Below, piece by piece: positions 33,063 to 43,935 of a stretch of DNA of 64,000 nt. The stretch comes from Petaurus breviceps papuanus. Taxonomy: Eukaryota > Chordata > Mammalia > Diprotodontia > Petauridae. The stretch lies in assembly GCA_028583685.1 (NCBI GenBank), contig JAMXIF010001253.1, forward strand, positions 76,973,684-77,037,683. The letters run 5' to 3'. Made by a program: the position numbers and the translations under genes. A model generated the notes under the pieces. It saw nothing but the letters and a program-made list of their open reading frames with translations. It searched no databases and was not told the origin of the DNA. Within the stretch, counting starts at the first letter, position 1. Every line of letters starts with the position of its first letter.

Positions 33063-33450
33063 CCGTGTTTCCCCGATAATAAGACACTGTCTTATTAAGT
33101 TTTTTGGACAGAAAAACACCAGAAGGATTATTTTCAGGGGAGGGCTTATTTTAATGAACATTGACAGCAATTTTAATAAACAGGTAAATGTGAACAAAAA
33201 AATGTACCTTTATTCAATAATGAATTCAATAAAGAACAGGATGACGCGCCCACTGCTGCAGCTCTGATTGGATGCAGCTCGGAGCGTGGTGTGCGTTTCA
33301 CGGGGGGGGAGGGGGACGGTGCATAGAGAGGGTACCGTAATGTAGCGTGTAGTGCAGGGGATCACCTTCACTACAGTAGCAATCTCAATAGGGCTTATTT
33401 TCGGGGGAGGGCTTATTTTCGGGATAGGTCTTATTATCGGGAAAACACGG
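33063..33450 (-). mobile_element. Tc1/mariner-like MITE, copy 2 of 3
   Basis: Inverted orientation of the 1.7-kb copy, with the same CCGTGTTTCCCCGATAATAA termini at both ends. It lacks about 35 bp near its 5' end that the other two copies contain, between repeated AAATAAGCCCT words. Right flank TA at 33451-33452; left flank CA, a likely mutated TA. Contains the CCAAT-like word and the AATAAA signal on the minus strand. Confidence 0.8.
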
Positions 33451-33544
33451 TATTTGTTTTCTTCCTTTGCCAGGTTAAAATTGCCCATCATATCTTTATA
33501 CTTTTGGTATGCCCCAGGTAAGGAAGAACCTTTTGACTAATATC

Positions 33545-33951
33545 AAAAATAGAATTTTTCTTCAGGAATCTAAGATGAAACATGGAATCGGAGTACTGGG
33601 GGGCCTAGTTCCTCCCTGGTAAGGAGTCAGAGAACCCCAGAACAATGTCCTACGGCAAACCTTTAGGACAGTTAAAGGATAGGGATCGGTGAAGGTCACC
33701 AGCCCCTGTGGCCTCAGGCCTAACTGAATTGCTAGAATTAGAACCCATGCATTTTGATTCCCATTCACCTCATAATCCAGTGTTCTTTCCTTGACCAAAT
33801 GCTGGTGCTCACTATTGGAAGGACCAATAGGATGTATCTTAGAGCCCATAAATCCCATAAGAAGTAGCTGTTTGTAGCAATGTAAGGAGTTTACTTTTGG
33901 AGTGTGAATTGTATCTTGCAAGCCCACCTTTACAGAGCACTCTCTCTTCTC
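33545..33951 (-). mobile_element. Probable LTR remnant, downstream part
   Basis: This segment has no LINE/SINE text and lies directly beyond the L1/HAL1 fragment, opposite the clearer LTR segment at 34923-35264. It is interpreted as the continuation of that fossil LTR. Support is positional, so confidence is low. Confidence 0.35.
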
Positions 33952-34922
33952 CTCCTTCATTTCATAATTTTCTTGCATGGTTCTCATTTCTCTTCCCAAT
34001 TTTTCCTCCACTTCTCTTATTTGATTTTCAAAATCCTTTTTAAGCTCCTCTATGGCCTGTAACCAGCTCGTATTTTTCTTTGAAGCTTTTGGTGCAGGAG
34101 TTCTGACTTTACTGTGTTCCCCCTGTTCCATGCTTTGCTCCTTTTTGTCCCCAAAATAGGAGTCTAAAGTTGGGTTGCCCTTGTTTCCTTTGCCTGCTCA
34201 TGTTGACTCTCAATTGCTTGACTTTTGGACTTTTTGCCACAGTAGAAATCTGCTACCAGAAATGGGATCTTTATCCCAGATGCTGGGATTTTCTCAGCTG
34301 CCAAAGGTATTAGTTGGGTGCCCTCTCTGAAGCCTCCACCTGCTCTGGCAAGCTGGTCATGCACCCCAGGACCTCCATTGTAGACCGCAATGCAGATCCA
34401 AGCAGGTTAAAGAAAGAGCGACTATCCCTTCGACTGGTTGCTTGGTCCCCCTACACTCTGCAGGCCAGGAGCTGAAGCTGCCACATGGAGGTGGCTGCAG
34501 GGCCACAGGGCCTCAGCTGCTTCTCACCCTGGGAGCAAAGGTCGGATTGCACTCTGAATTCCCAGGTCCTAAAGTCCACATTGCCCTGACCTCTCACTTT
34601 GTCCTTGGCATCTATGGGTTGATAATTCTGGAAACCAACACAGCTGCTGGTGATCTGAAGTCCCTCCAGCCAGTGGCTGGTCAGGCGACCCTAGGGCTAA
34701 GACCTCTGGCTCGAGCAGGGCTGGGGTTAGCTCCCAGAGTGCTGCGCTGCCCTCTTGCTGCTGGCCTACTGGCCTGTCCTCAGCTGGAGGTTAGCGTCTC
34801 TGTGTGATTTTGTGGGGTCTGTAGCTTCAAAATTTGTCTAGAGTCATTTTTTACATGAATTGGGGGAGGTGGGAGCCAGAGGTGCAAGGAAGTCCTGTTT
34901 CTACTCCACCATCTTGACCAAG
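33952..34922 (-). mobile_element. L1/HAL1 5' fragment (leader plus ORF1 N-terminus)
   Basis: The minus strand starts at about 34920 with 'ggtcaagatggtggagtag' (an L1-type 5' start). It runs through a leader like that of the complete HAL1 into ORF1 text (SWLQAIEELKKDFENQIREV, EKLGREMRTMQENYEM), then stops abruptly near 33952. It retains the 5' end and lacks the 3' end, the opposite of normal 5' truncation, so a later deletion, rearrangement or internal priming event is implied. Confidence 0.8.
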
Positions 34923-35264
34923 AGCCTTTACTTCTGAGCAGTCAGGGGGTATGAACATATGGCTACTCAGAATCTCAAGCAGGAAACCAAAAGATACTTC
35001 TCATGAGTGAACCCCCAAAGCAAAATACCTAATCAGAGTATATATACCCTTCCCAGAGCCAGAAGACATCCCAACTCATGTGACTCAGTGCATAATTAGG
35101 CTAATTCCAAAGGTGTGAAAGCCTTCCTACAAGCAAACCTCCCCTAAGCAAGTCCCTCTTTAGGCAAGTCCCTCTCCTAGTGGGTTCCATGTGATTCAGA
35201 ATGTATCACAACTGGGCACATAGGCCTATTAATGGGTAGGGATAGTCTTACTATCCCTTTGACA
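34923..35264 (-). mobile_element. Endogenous retrovirus LTR fossil, upstream part
   Basis: On the minus strand it begins GCCAAGTGTAATG at about 35264, the same word that opens the 12.7-kb LTR. It has 'gaatcacatggaacccac', comparable with 'aatcacatggagcctg' in the 52-kb LTR, and a TATA-like TATATATACTC near 35040. It is cut by the L1/HAL1 fragment. It is old and incomplete. Confidence 0.55.
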
Positions 35265-35830
35265 TTACACTTGGCTTCTCCAGCATATTTCTTCCTCTAT
35301 CATCCCTACTGGCTCACTTATCCTCAATCTTATCCTTGTCAACTGGCAGCTTCCCCATTCCCCATAAACTTGCCCATGTCTCCCCCATTCTCAAAAAGCC
35401 TTTACTTGATCTATCTACCCTCACTAACTATTCTCCTATATCTCTCCTCCTTTCCATGGCTCAACTCCTTGAGAAGGCCATCTACCATAGGTGCCTCCAT
35501 TTCTTTTCTTCTAACTCTTTTAAATTTTTGCCACCTGGCTTCCAATCTTATCTAGCTGAAACTGAAAAGTTAGTAGTATTCTCTTAATTGCCAAATCAAT
35601 GGCCTTATCTCAATCTTCATCTTTCTTGACCTTTTGCCATTTTTTGACTACTTTAGCAACCTTATCCTTGATACTCTCTTCTCTAGATTTTGTGATACTG
35701 TTTTCTCCTGGTTTTCCTCCTGCCTGTACCCATCAGGGTCATACAAAGCTTTGTCCTGCACCTTCTTCTTCCTCTGTACTATTTCATCCTAACTTCTCTC
35801 CTGACCTCTAATCTCATATCTCCAACTTAA
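35265..35830 (+). mobile_element. L2 LINE fragment, reverse transcriptase N-terminal half
   Basis: Sense frames show YSPISLLLSMAQLLEKAIYH (about 35425-35485) followed by a text equivalent to LxSGFxxxxxxET, both typical of the CR1/L2 reverse transcriptase. It ends before the YADD box. It is broken and ancient. Confidence 0.75.
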
Positions 35831-35865
35831 TTTCTGCATTTATTGCATATTCATAGGTTTTTAGC

Positions 35866-36137
35866 TGTGTGGTTAGAATAATATATATTTAAGCTGTAAG
35901 GTTAAAATTATATACAGGATTTTGTACATAAGCCTGTAACTAGTTAGCATCTGACTGGCATACTACCACATATGCTATAAAAGCTTATTTCTCACAAGAT
36001 TTATACTAATAGCTGGCTTTTTTAGCTAATCATTTGCTCAGGGTTGATTAGCTGTGCTTACCACCCCTGTGCTGTGAACCCCCCGCTTAATTATCTAATG
36101 ACATATTTGGTGTTATATTTTCCCTTAGGCATTACAT
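35866..36137 (+). mobile_element. Possible small LTR-like segment
   Basis: It is bounded by TGTGTGGTTAG and ..GGCATTACA, has a TATA-like GCTATAAAAGC (about 35980) and an 'accacccctgtgctg' C-rich patch. The layout recalls a solo LTR, but no terminal duplication was found and no second copy is in the window. It may be unrelated sequence. Confidence 0.25.
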
Positions 36138-36254
36138 TCATCAGGGAGTGATTTGTTTATGTGTTTGTGTTGGTCTGCCCAAGTGTGCTGTATGGGAAGC
36201 AACCAGGAGAACAAACTCAAGAGTGAGTTGACTGAGCTATGGAGCCAGGAAAAG

Positions 36255-36390
36255 ATTTTATAGTACAATCAAAAGATAGATGGATTAGAAGTCAAAAGGC
36301 TTGAGTTAACATTCTACCTCCATTATTTGCTACTTGTATGATGACTTTTGGGAGGTCACTGCCTCAGTTTCCTCATCTGAGTCAATTCAA
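36255..36390 (+). mobile_element. MIR/Mar1-type SINE fragment
   Basis: 'gaagtcaaaaggcttgagtt', 'tgggaggtcactgcctcag' and 'tttcctcatctgag' are in MIR order. Confidence 0.6.
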
Positions 36391-36394
36391 AATG

Positions 36395-37320
36395 AACTGG
36401 TTAGAAATGACAAATGGTCAAATGATATGAACAGGAAGTTTTCAGACAAAGAAAACAAAGCTATTTGTAGTTATATGAAAAACAGCTCTAAATCACTATT
36501 GATCAGAGAAATACAAATTAAAAACAACTCTGAGGTACCACCTCACACCTATCAGATTAACTAGTATGACAAAGAAGGAAAATGATAAATGTTGGAGGGA
36601 ATGTGGGACAATGAGGATACTAATGAACTGTTGGAGTTGTAAACTGATCCAATCATTCTAGAGAGCAATTTGGAACCACTCCCTAAAAGCTATAAAACTG
36701 TGCATACACTTTGATTCAGTAATATCACTGTTAAGTCTATATCCCAAAGTTATCATAAATAAAAAAAGAAAAAGGCCCTATCTGTACAAAGATATTTATA
36801 ACAGCTCTTTTTGTCATGAATGAGAATTGGAAAGTAAGAGGATGGCCATCAATTAGGTAGTGGCTAAATAAGCTAGGGTATATGATTGTGATGGAATGTT
36901 ATTTTGCTATGAGAAATGACAAGCAGGATGATATCAGAAAGTCTGGAAATACTTACATGAACTGATGCAAAGTGAAATGAGAGGAACCAGGAAAACATTG
37001 AGTACAGTAACAGCAATATTGTATGATGAACTATGAATGAATTAGCTATTCTCAGCAATACAATGATCAAAGACCATCCCAAAGGACTCATAATAAGCAT
37101 GCTTTCTACCTCCAGAGAAAGAACTGCTATGGTCTGATTACAAATTGAAGGATGATATTTTCTTTCTTTCCATCTCTCTTTCCTTCTGTCCTTCCTCCTC
37201 TCTCTCTCTTTCTCTCTCTCTCTCTGTCTCTCTCTCTCTCTCCCTCTCTCTCTCTCTTTCTTTTTTCCTTCCTTCCTTTCTTGAAAAAATTATAGAATAT
37301 ATTTTTAAAAGGATGAGTAG
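36395..37320 (+). mobile_element. 5'-truncated L1 LINE
   Basis: ORF2 C-terminus: KWSNDMNRKFSDKENKAICS (about 36412-36471), then IREIQIKNNSE, and the 3' end 'aaaacattgagtacagtaac', 'agcaatacaatgatcaaag' and 'gagaaagaactgc'. A (CT)n expansion at 37185-37275 lies where other L1 copies have their pyrimidine block. It faces the minus-strand L1 at 37.7 kb tail to tail. Confidence 0.85.
37185..37275 (+). repeat. (CT)n / CTTT-rich simple repeat
   Basis: Almost uninterrupted pyrimidine stretch, dominated by CTCTCT. It probably grew from the L1 3' UTR pyrimidine block. The Arg/Glu-rich frames on its minus strand are artefacts. Confidence 0.95.
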
Positions 37321-37689
37321 AGAAAACATAGAGGAAGGGAAAGCAGTGACAAATACACAAATAAACAAATATACATTCATTAAAAACAGGCAATGCCAAG
37401 TTAAATTGCTTCCATTTTTAGACAGAGTTACTCTACTGGTAAAGAGAATGCTTTAGACATCATTTACATAGCTTTTAGCACAGCATTTGACAAAGCATCT
37501 CATGTTATTTTTCACAAAAATATTTCATGCTATTTTTGTGAAAAGGTGGAAAGATGTGTAATATGCCACAATAAAATTAGTTCCCAAACTGGTTGAACAG
37601 CTGAACTAAAAAAGTAGTCATTAGAAGTTTCATGACAACTTTATCTTTAGCTTCTATCACAACTAAAACTGCTCTCTCCAAAATTACTA

Positions 37690-37943
37690 ATTTTTAAATT
37701 TAATTTTTAATTTATGGAATAAAACCAGCATTTTCATAACATAATACAATAAAAAGATGATTGCACATGAAACTGCAAATCTACTATACATAACTTGCTA
37801 TTTCTTTCAAATATACCACGAATTTATCACACAATTTTTTCTTTTTTTTCCTTCTCTCCTCAGTGCCCTAGAGATGGCTACCATTAGACACAAATAGGTG
37901 TATACATAAATACATATATACATACATATATATGTACACACAC

Positions 37944-37986
<43 letters not shown>

Positions 37987-38880
37987 CTATACATACCTCT
38001 ATCAGTTCTCTCTCTGGATGCAGATAGCATCTTTCTTCATATGTCCTTTATAGTTAATTTGGGTATTTATAACAGACAAAATAACTTATTTCCTCAAAGT
38101 GTTTCTTAAAACAATATTGCTGTTCCTGTACAAAATGTTCTCCTAGTTCTGCTCATTTCACTCTTCGTTTCTTATAGCACAGTAGTATTCCATAATCCTA
38201 TACCACGACTTGTTCAGTCATTCCCCAATTGATTGTCATCCCTCTGATTTCCAGTTCTTTGCTACCACAAAAAGAGTTCCTATAAGCATTCTAGAACATA
38301 TAGGTTCTTTTCTTTTGTCCTTTAATCATCTTTGGAAATAGACCAAATGGTGGTATTGTTGGTATAGGTAATTCAATAACTCATTGGACATAACTTCAGA
38401 TTGCTCTCCAAAATGGTGGAATCATTTCACAATTCCACCAACAGTGAATTATCATCCCAGTTTTCCCAAATCCTTTTCAATATTTATCTCTTTCCCTTTC
38501 TATCATTTTAGTTAATCTAGTAGTCATATAATGATATTTCAATGTTGTTTTAATGTGAATTTCTCTAATCAATAATGATTCAGTCATTGTTTTAATAGAA
38601 TTATAAATTGTTTGAATTTATTCATTGGAAAACTGCCTGTTCATATCATTAATTGGGGAATGACTTGTATTCTTATATATTTGACAAAGTTCTTTGTATA
38701 TTTTAGATACAAAACTTTTATCTGATAAAAAAATATTTTTTCCCAAATTTTCTGTCTTCCAGTCTTGACTGTATTTGGTTTATTTGTGTAAAACCTTTTT
38801 AATTTATGTAATTGAAATGATCCATTTTATACCTAATTTTGCTATCTTCTGTTTATTCATAAATTATTTACCTATCCATA
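37690..38880 (-). mobile_element. 5'-truncated L1 LINE
   Basis: Antisense of the L1 ORF2 C-terminus and 3' UTR: 'aaaatgttctcctagttctgctc', 'cattccccaattgattg', 'actgcctgttcatatcatt' and 'gatacaaaacttttatctga' match in order the antisense copy at 2.5-3.8 kb. It contains a (TA)n microsatellite in its 3' region. Confidence 0.85.
37895..37983 (+). repeat. (TA)n / TACATA microsatellite
   Basis: Alternating TACATA and then at least 18 TA units. It forms a palindromic, potentially unstable tract. Confidence 0.95.
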
Positions 38881-39135
38881 AGTCTAATAAGTAATACATT
38901 CAATGATTTATTAATTGACAAATATGATGGCCTTTTGTCAATCTTCATTCTTCTTGAACTCTAATTTTGAGTATAACTCCAATAATATATGAACACTTAT
39001 TTTTTCAATGAAAACAATGTTCAAATCAAAGTGAAACTAACAGAGAATTTGCTCTGCTGGACAGTGAATGATACAAAGCAAATGTTTAATGTATGTGAAT
39101 GAGGCAAAATTTGTGTCAATTATGTCAAATTTCTT
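38881..39135. other. Unassigned AT-rich stretch
   Basis: Nothing recognised. Confidence 0.35.
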
Positions 39136-39139
39136 TGCA

Positions 39140-39415
39140 GGGGTCGGTAGGTGGTACAATGGAGAGAGTGCTGGACCTGGAGTCAGGAAGACCTGAGTTC
39201 AAATTCAGCCTCCAACATTTACTGACTGTGTGACCTGGGCAAGTCACTTAATATGTCTGCCTCAGTTTCCTCATCTGAAGAGTGGGGATAATAACAGTAC
39301 CTACTTCTCAGAATTGTTGTGGGCATGAAATGAAATAATATATGTAAAATGATTAGTATAGTACCTGGCACATAGTAAGCACGATATAGGTGTTGTTGTT
39401 ATTATTATTATTAGT
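39140..39415 (+). mobile_element. MIR/Ther-1 type CORE-SINE, full length
   Basis: Head 'gggtcggtaggtggtacaatgg', 'gtcaggaagacctgagttc', 'gactgtgtgacctgggcaag', 'cagtttcctcatctg', and tail ending in (TTATTA)n. It shows all parts from the tRNA-like head to the terminal repeat. Confidence 0.88.
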
Positions 39416-39419
39416 GGTA

Positions 39420-40105
39420 TTACAGTTTTTATCATTCTGTGGGCTTATGATGCAAAAGATTGGACAGTGCTACTACACTGCTTACTCTGTGTTTAAAAAA
39501 GTTATTTTGGGGGAGAAGTTAAAATACCATAATATCTACTACATTTCCCAATGTCATTCATTTTGTTTAATATAGTAAGCTGGTTCATCCCCCCTAAAAC
39601 ACTGCAACTTTTACAAAATTGAAATTACTCAAGAGTTGAGTAATTTGAAAATCTTAACTATTAAACTTAATTTTCTTAAATTTTTATTTTTTATATTTTA
39701 AGTAAAATAAAAATCCCTCATAACAGATAAATGCATAGCCAGATTGAAATGGAAATTTACTGGTACAGATGAAACTAGTACAAATAGGGAAGACAGTTTA
39801 AAAAACAGAATTATAAAAATTAAAAGACCTAAATACAGAAGGTATGATTAATGATACATATCATCAAGTGACATAAATACTGTCGTAGGTGGAAACAAAA
39901 GACTGCTGTTTGAATTTTATCTCTCTTCTAGCCACAGATAGATCAAAACTCAATAAATCTATGTGTTATCTTAAAAATGTATAGTGTTCTCTTTGGAGAA
40001 GGTACCATCGCTGAAGCTGCATGGAATCAGCAACCTCTGCCTCTCCTGCTCCTAACTCACAGAAATAAGTAGATCAGGAAGCCACTACACTGCCATGGCA
40101 TTGGT
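39420..40105. other. Unassigned AT-rich stretch
   Basis: Nothing recognised. Confidence 0.35.
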
Positions 40106-40107
40106 AG

Positions 40108-40430
40108 GAGTCAGTCAATAAAGATTTATTAAGCACATATGTGCCAGGCCCTGTGGGATGTGGGGATGTGAAGAAAGGTAAAAAGCAGTTCTTGTTCTCA
40201 AGGAGCTCACAGTTCAAGGCAGAGATAACATACAAACAATTGTGTAAAAACAAGCTATATACAAGATAAACAGGGAATAACCAACAGAAGGAAGGCACTA
40301 AAATCAAGGAAGATAAGGACAAGCTTCCTGTAGAAGGTGGGATTTGAAAGAAGCCAGGGAAGGTAGAAGAAGGAGTGAGGAAAGAGGCATGGGGGATAGC
40401 CAGTGAAATACCTGGAGTCAGGAGACAGAG
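40108..40430 (-). mobile_element. L2 LINE 3' region
   Basis: Antisense L2 tail: 'caataaagatttattaagcac', 'gtgccaggccctgtggga', 'ctcaaggagctcacagt', then 'ggtgggatttgaaag'. Confidence 0.75.
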
Positions 40431-40824
40431 TATTTTATTGGAGAAACAAGAAGGAGGTCAGTATTACTAGATCAAAGAGTAGCATAGGCTTTCAGCTATT
40501 ATGAATCCTATCTGACTGGTGACTTGAAGAAACCCATTTTCCCTTTAAAGTCTATGAGCTTGAGATGGGAAATAGAAGCCCTCACTATCCTGAGAAGAGG
40601 AGCAAGCATCTGTCTCTGTCCACACCTGAAGATCTCGAGGGAACAGATGGTTAGAGACAAATGTCTTTATAGCAATGTTTAGTCTTATTTTTTCCAGTTA
40701 ATTCTATATTCAACAGACCATGTGATCATAGCATGCTAAATCTTTGAATGCATGAGGTTACTGGGTCCATCTCTACATCTTGGCTTCCCTGGATTCACTG
40801 AAGTCCCAGCTTCTGCAGCCCTCT

Positions 40825-41139
40825 CCCTTATTAGAATGGGAACTCCTTGAGAAAAGGGGACTGTCTTACTTTTCTATTTTGTATTTTTAGTACCGAGCAC
40901 ATGCTTTGCACACAGTAAGTGATTAATAAATTCTTTCTCCTTCCCTATGTTCATTCATCCATTGGCCTTAGTGCCTTCTCTTTGAGATTATCTCCAAATT
41001 TCCCTATATAAATCAGTTTGTACATGGTTGTTTGCATGTTATCTCTGCCATTAGATTTTGATTGTTTTTACCTTTCTTTGTATGCCTGTGCTTAGCACAT
41101 AGCCTGGCACATAATAGGTGCTTAATAAATGCTTCTTGA
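40825..41139 (+). mobile_element. L2 LINE 3' ends (two in tandem)
   Basis: Two L2-like ends follow each other: 'gggaactccttgagaaaaggg..cagtaagtgattaataaa' (to about 40935) and 'gtttgcatgttatctctgcc..ataggtgcttaataaatgc' (to 41139). The second end is the target of the next SINE. Confidence 0.7.
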
Positions 41140-41316
41140 GGGGCGGCTAGGTGGCACAATGAATAAAGCACTGGTTCTAGAGTGAGGAGGACCTGAGTTC
41201 AAATCCAGCCTCAGATACATAACACTTACTAGCTGTGTGACCTTGGGCAAGTCACTTAACCCCAATCACCCTGCCTTCCTCCCTCCAAAAAGCAAAAACA
41301 AAAAACAAAACAAAAA
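41140..41316 (+). mobile_element. tRNA-derived SINE (WALLSI/WSINE type)
   Basis: Full-length with head GGGGCGGCTAGGTGGCACAA and a (CAAAA)n tail. A perfect 16-bp target duplication AATAAATGCTTCTTGA lies at 41124-41139 and 41317-41332. Confidence 0.95.
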
Positions 41317-41334
41317 AATAAATGCTTCTTGACT

Positions 41335-42036
41335 TGGCTAGTGACCTGAAAGTGAAATTCTCTATGAAATTTTGTCCTTGAGCTAGATACAGACAGCCAA
41401 TATATTTTAATATTTTGAGCAATAGCTTATTCTGTACCTTAGGTTATATTCATATTTGATCTGTAAGGGGTAAATCAAAGCAATTTTAAGATCGTTCCTC
41501 AGTGGAGAAGTAGTCTAAACTTTTTTGCAAAATAAGTACCATGTGATGTTTAGTAGGTATACTATAGCCTCTGAGGAAAGGTTATTTCCTGCAAGGCCTA
41601 GAGAGTAACATTCAAGGCCTTGGCTGGTGACTTGCACAGAACATCACTTAGTGGTCAATTCAGATACTGAACTCAGCTAATTAAACTCCCTTGCTGGGTA
41701 ATTTGCGCAGTGTCATGCTATTTTTTTCTGTGGGCATAAGGAAAGCAGCACTTGAGCCATAAAACCAAAGGGTTACATGTGAGACCAGTGTCACAGATAA
41801 ACAGAAACAGAGGGGAGATTCAGAGAAATAATGATGCTGCAGTTCAGCTGCCAAATAGATTTATCACCAGGGTATAATAGACTGTCTGCTGTTCACAGTT
41901 TAAGTACAGATATGGCCAACAGCTTGGGATAACATGGACATATTTTAAAATACATCTTGTGATGATACAGGCTTTGAGGCATTTCTTCTGGCAATATTAC
42001 AAGTAGCTTTCAGAAGAACTGGTACAGTATTCCTCC
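41335..42036. other. Unassigned stretch
   Basis: Nothing recognised. Confidence 0.4.
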
Positions 42037-42372
42037 TTAATCTGTCATTCTGAATTTGAAAGATGCAATATGCTCTAAGGGAGGGATCTTAAAACCAATT
42101 CCACTTTCATGAACACTATTACTTCCTCCAGGGTCAGGAAGGAGTTTTAAAATACAATGCTGAAGTACCTCCATTTCATTCTCACCAGGAATGAAAATTA
42201 AGACAAGATTCTTTATGGGTTTTTTTCCTGTGGCTGTTTCTTCCAGGTCTTGGATAAAAAAATAGAAGGTTGTATACTCTAAGCAGTAGTTTTCTACATG
42301 GTCAGAAAAGGTGAATGGTGTCATGGTACAAACTTTTAGAATGGGGGCACAAGTACAGTTGAGGATACTCAT
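42037..42372 (-). other. Unrecognised 111-residue open reading frame
   Basis: It starts MSILNCTCAPILKVCTMTPF and contains KPIKNLVLIFIPGENEMEVL and DPGGSNSVHESGIGFKIP. The composition is balanced, unlike most chance frames nearby. I recognise no family. It could be a decayed processed gene copy, an exon or a chance frame. No poly-A tail or splice signals were defined. Confidence 0.3.
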
Positions 42373-42639
42373 ACCTTCTCATCTTAAATATAAATTAAAT
42401 ATGCTGCTATGTAATTTACCCTTTAGAGATAGTCTTGAAGATCAGAGTCAGTTACATCCTCATGACCATGAACACAATGAAATAGGAGAAGGACCTATTG
42501 CTTTTTCAGACTCTCATTCCCTCCCCCTTCTCCATTTCATATTTCTCCTCCTTCTCTAGGTGTATAGTTTATCTTTCCTAATCTCTAGTCCAGCTGCTTT
42601 CCCAGCATATGTACCGTATGCATTTCAGACATGCGTGGA

Positions 42640-43135
42640 CCAAGATAGGAGCACTGATAAACTATTGCTAATGATGCCACTTTTTTGGATTTAAGAGACT
42701 ATAACAATAGTCCATATGAGAGATAATGAGGGTTTAAAGCTAGAGTACTGGCTATGTAAGTTTAGAGAAGGAGGTAGATATAAGAGGAGTGGTAATGGGT
42801 AGAAGTTATAAAATTTGGCAAATGATTGGATATGGAGAGGGAGGGAGGAGTTGAAGATTATTTCTGAGGTTGTAAAACCTCAGAGATTAGAACAATGGCA
42901 GTGCCCTTGATATAAATAGGGACTTTTGGGAAGATTTGTGGATTTTTTTTTGGGTGGGGGGTAGAGGAAGATAATGAGTTCTGTTTAGGACATAATAAGT
43001 TTGAGGTTCCTACTGGATCTTTTGTTTGAAATGTCCAACAGGTGTTGATGAGAAAAGATTGCTGCTCAGGAGAGAGTAGGTCTGAATACAGATCTGGGAC
43101 TCATTGGTATAGAGATGACAATTGAACCCAAGGGT
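42640..43135 (-). mobile_element. L2 LINE, reverse transcriptase region
   Basis: Reverse complement of the L2 region around and downstream of the YADD box: 'gataatgagttctgtttagg', 'gtttgaggttcctactggatc', 'gctcaggagagagtaggtc', 'cagatctgggactcattgg'. It is the antisense equivalent of about 21.6-22.0 kb. Confidence 0.8.
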
Positions 43136-43360
43136 GATTATTAGCACTCAATCCACTCAGTCTTGGCCTGTGGTAGTGGATGCTGAACATAAACATCCAC
43201 CACTGGTTTTCACTGAAGTTTTTGGATAGGTTTACTCTAAGCTTTGGAGTATATATGTTGATTACATCATTAGCCCAGTCAGTACATCTTTTGGGAGCCC
43301 AAACAAGATGTAGTTTATACTGTCATAGGTACTCAGGGTAGATTGTAATGAATATAGTCT
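43070..43360 (+). repeat. Local duplication, unit A
   Basis: It matches 47346-47640 over about 290 bp. Shared words include 'gctcaggagaga', 'gatctgggactcattggtat', 'gacaattgaacccaagggtg', 'acaagatg' and 'agtttatact'. The left part is L2; the right part (from about 43135) is no known family. Confidence 0.8.
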
Positions 43361-43774
43361 TCTTTCTAAATTTCCTTTTTTCCCCAATAGGAAACCAAAC
43401 CCAATAAGCATGTATTCTACAGAAATGCACATGTGTGTGTAAAACAGCCCATATGTATAAACTCACCTATTTGTAGACCGACATACTGAGTTGTAAACAG
43501 AAATATTGAGTTGCAGTCAGAGGTGTTGAGTTGTGGTCTTACAGAGCTGTAGACAGATATACTCATTAGCCTTGTGCTAGATAGTCTTTCCTCAAAGAAA
43601 GAAAACATTAGTGGTCCTTCAGAAATCAATAATTTCAACTTATAGTTGTCATTTTGTGTCGAAGACACATGAAAGGCCAGGATAAAACTCTCTGGGGTTC
43701 CCCCCTCCACCATTTTCCTGCTTTGTAGCCTTAACATGAAACCAAGAGTTGCATATGTGTGTGGGGTAGTGTAA
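43361..43774. other. Unassigned stretch
   Basis: Repeated words 'tgagttg' and 'gtagaca/agacatac' around 43480-43560 suggest a small degenerate tandem repeat. The 106-residue minus-strand frame crossing it has no recognised domain. Confidence 0.35.
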
Positions 43775-43935
43775 TGTGTTGGAAAATATATTGAACTTGG
43801 GAAGATTTTTAACCCTTTCAGTTTCTTATCTCTAAAATGGGCATAATGCTAGCACAGCTTATCTTTTAAGGTCATTGTAGGTAAATTTTTGTTAAATTTA
43901 AAGTGATATAAAATTTGAGATTTTTTAATTATATG
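43775..43935 (+). mobile_element. MIR-type SINE fragment
   Basis: 'gtttcttatctctaaaatggg' and 'gctagcacagcttatcttttaagg' correspond to the MIR 3' half. Confidence 0.45.

Noticed and set aside
33210-33491. 93-residue minus-strand frame
   Set aside because: It lies over MITE copy 2 and its flank; no coding signal.
33562-34131. 189-residue minus-strand frame as a novel protein
   Set aside because: Only its N-terminal third is L1/HAL1 ORF1; the rest reads into the neighbouring non-coding LTR-like sequence by chance.
37127-37399. Arg/Glu-rich frames on the minus strand
   Set aside because: Translation of the (CT)n simple repeat in an L1 3' end.
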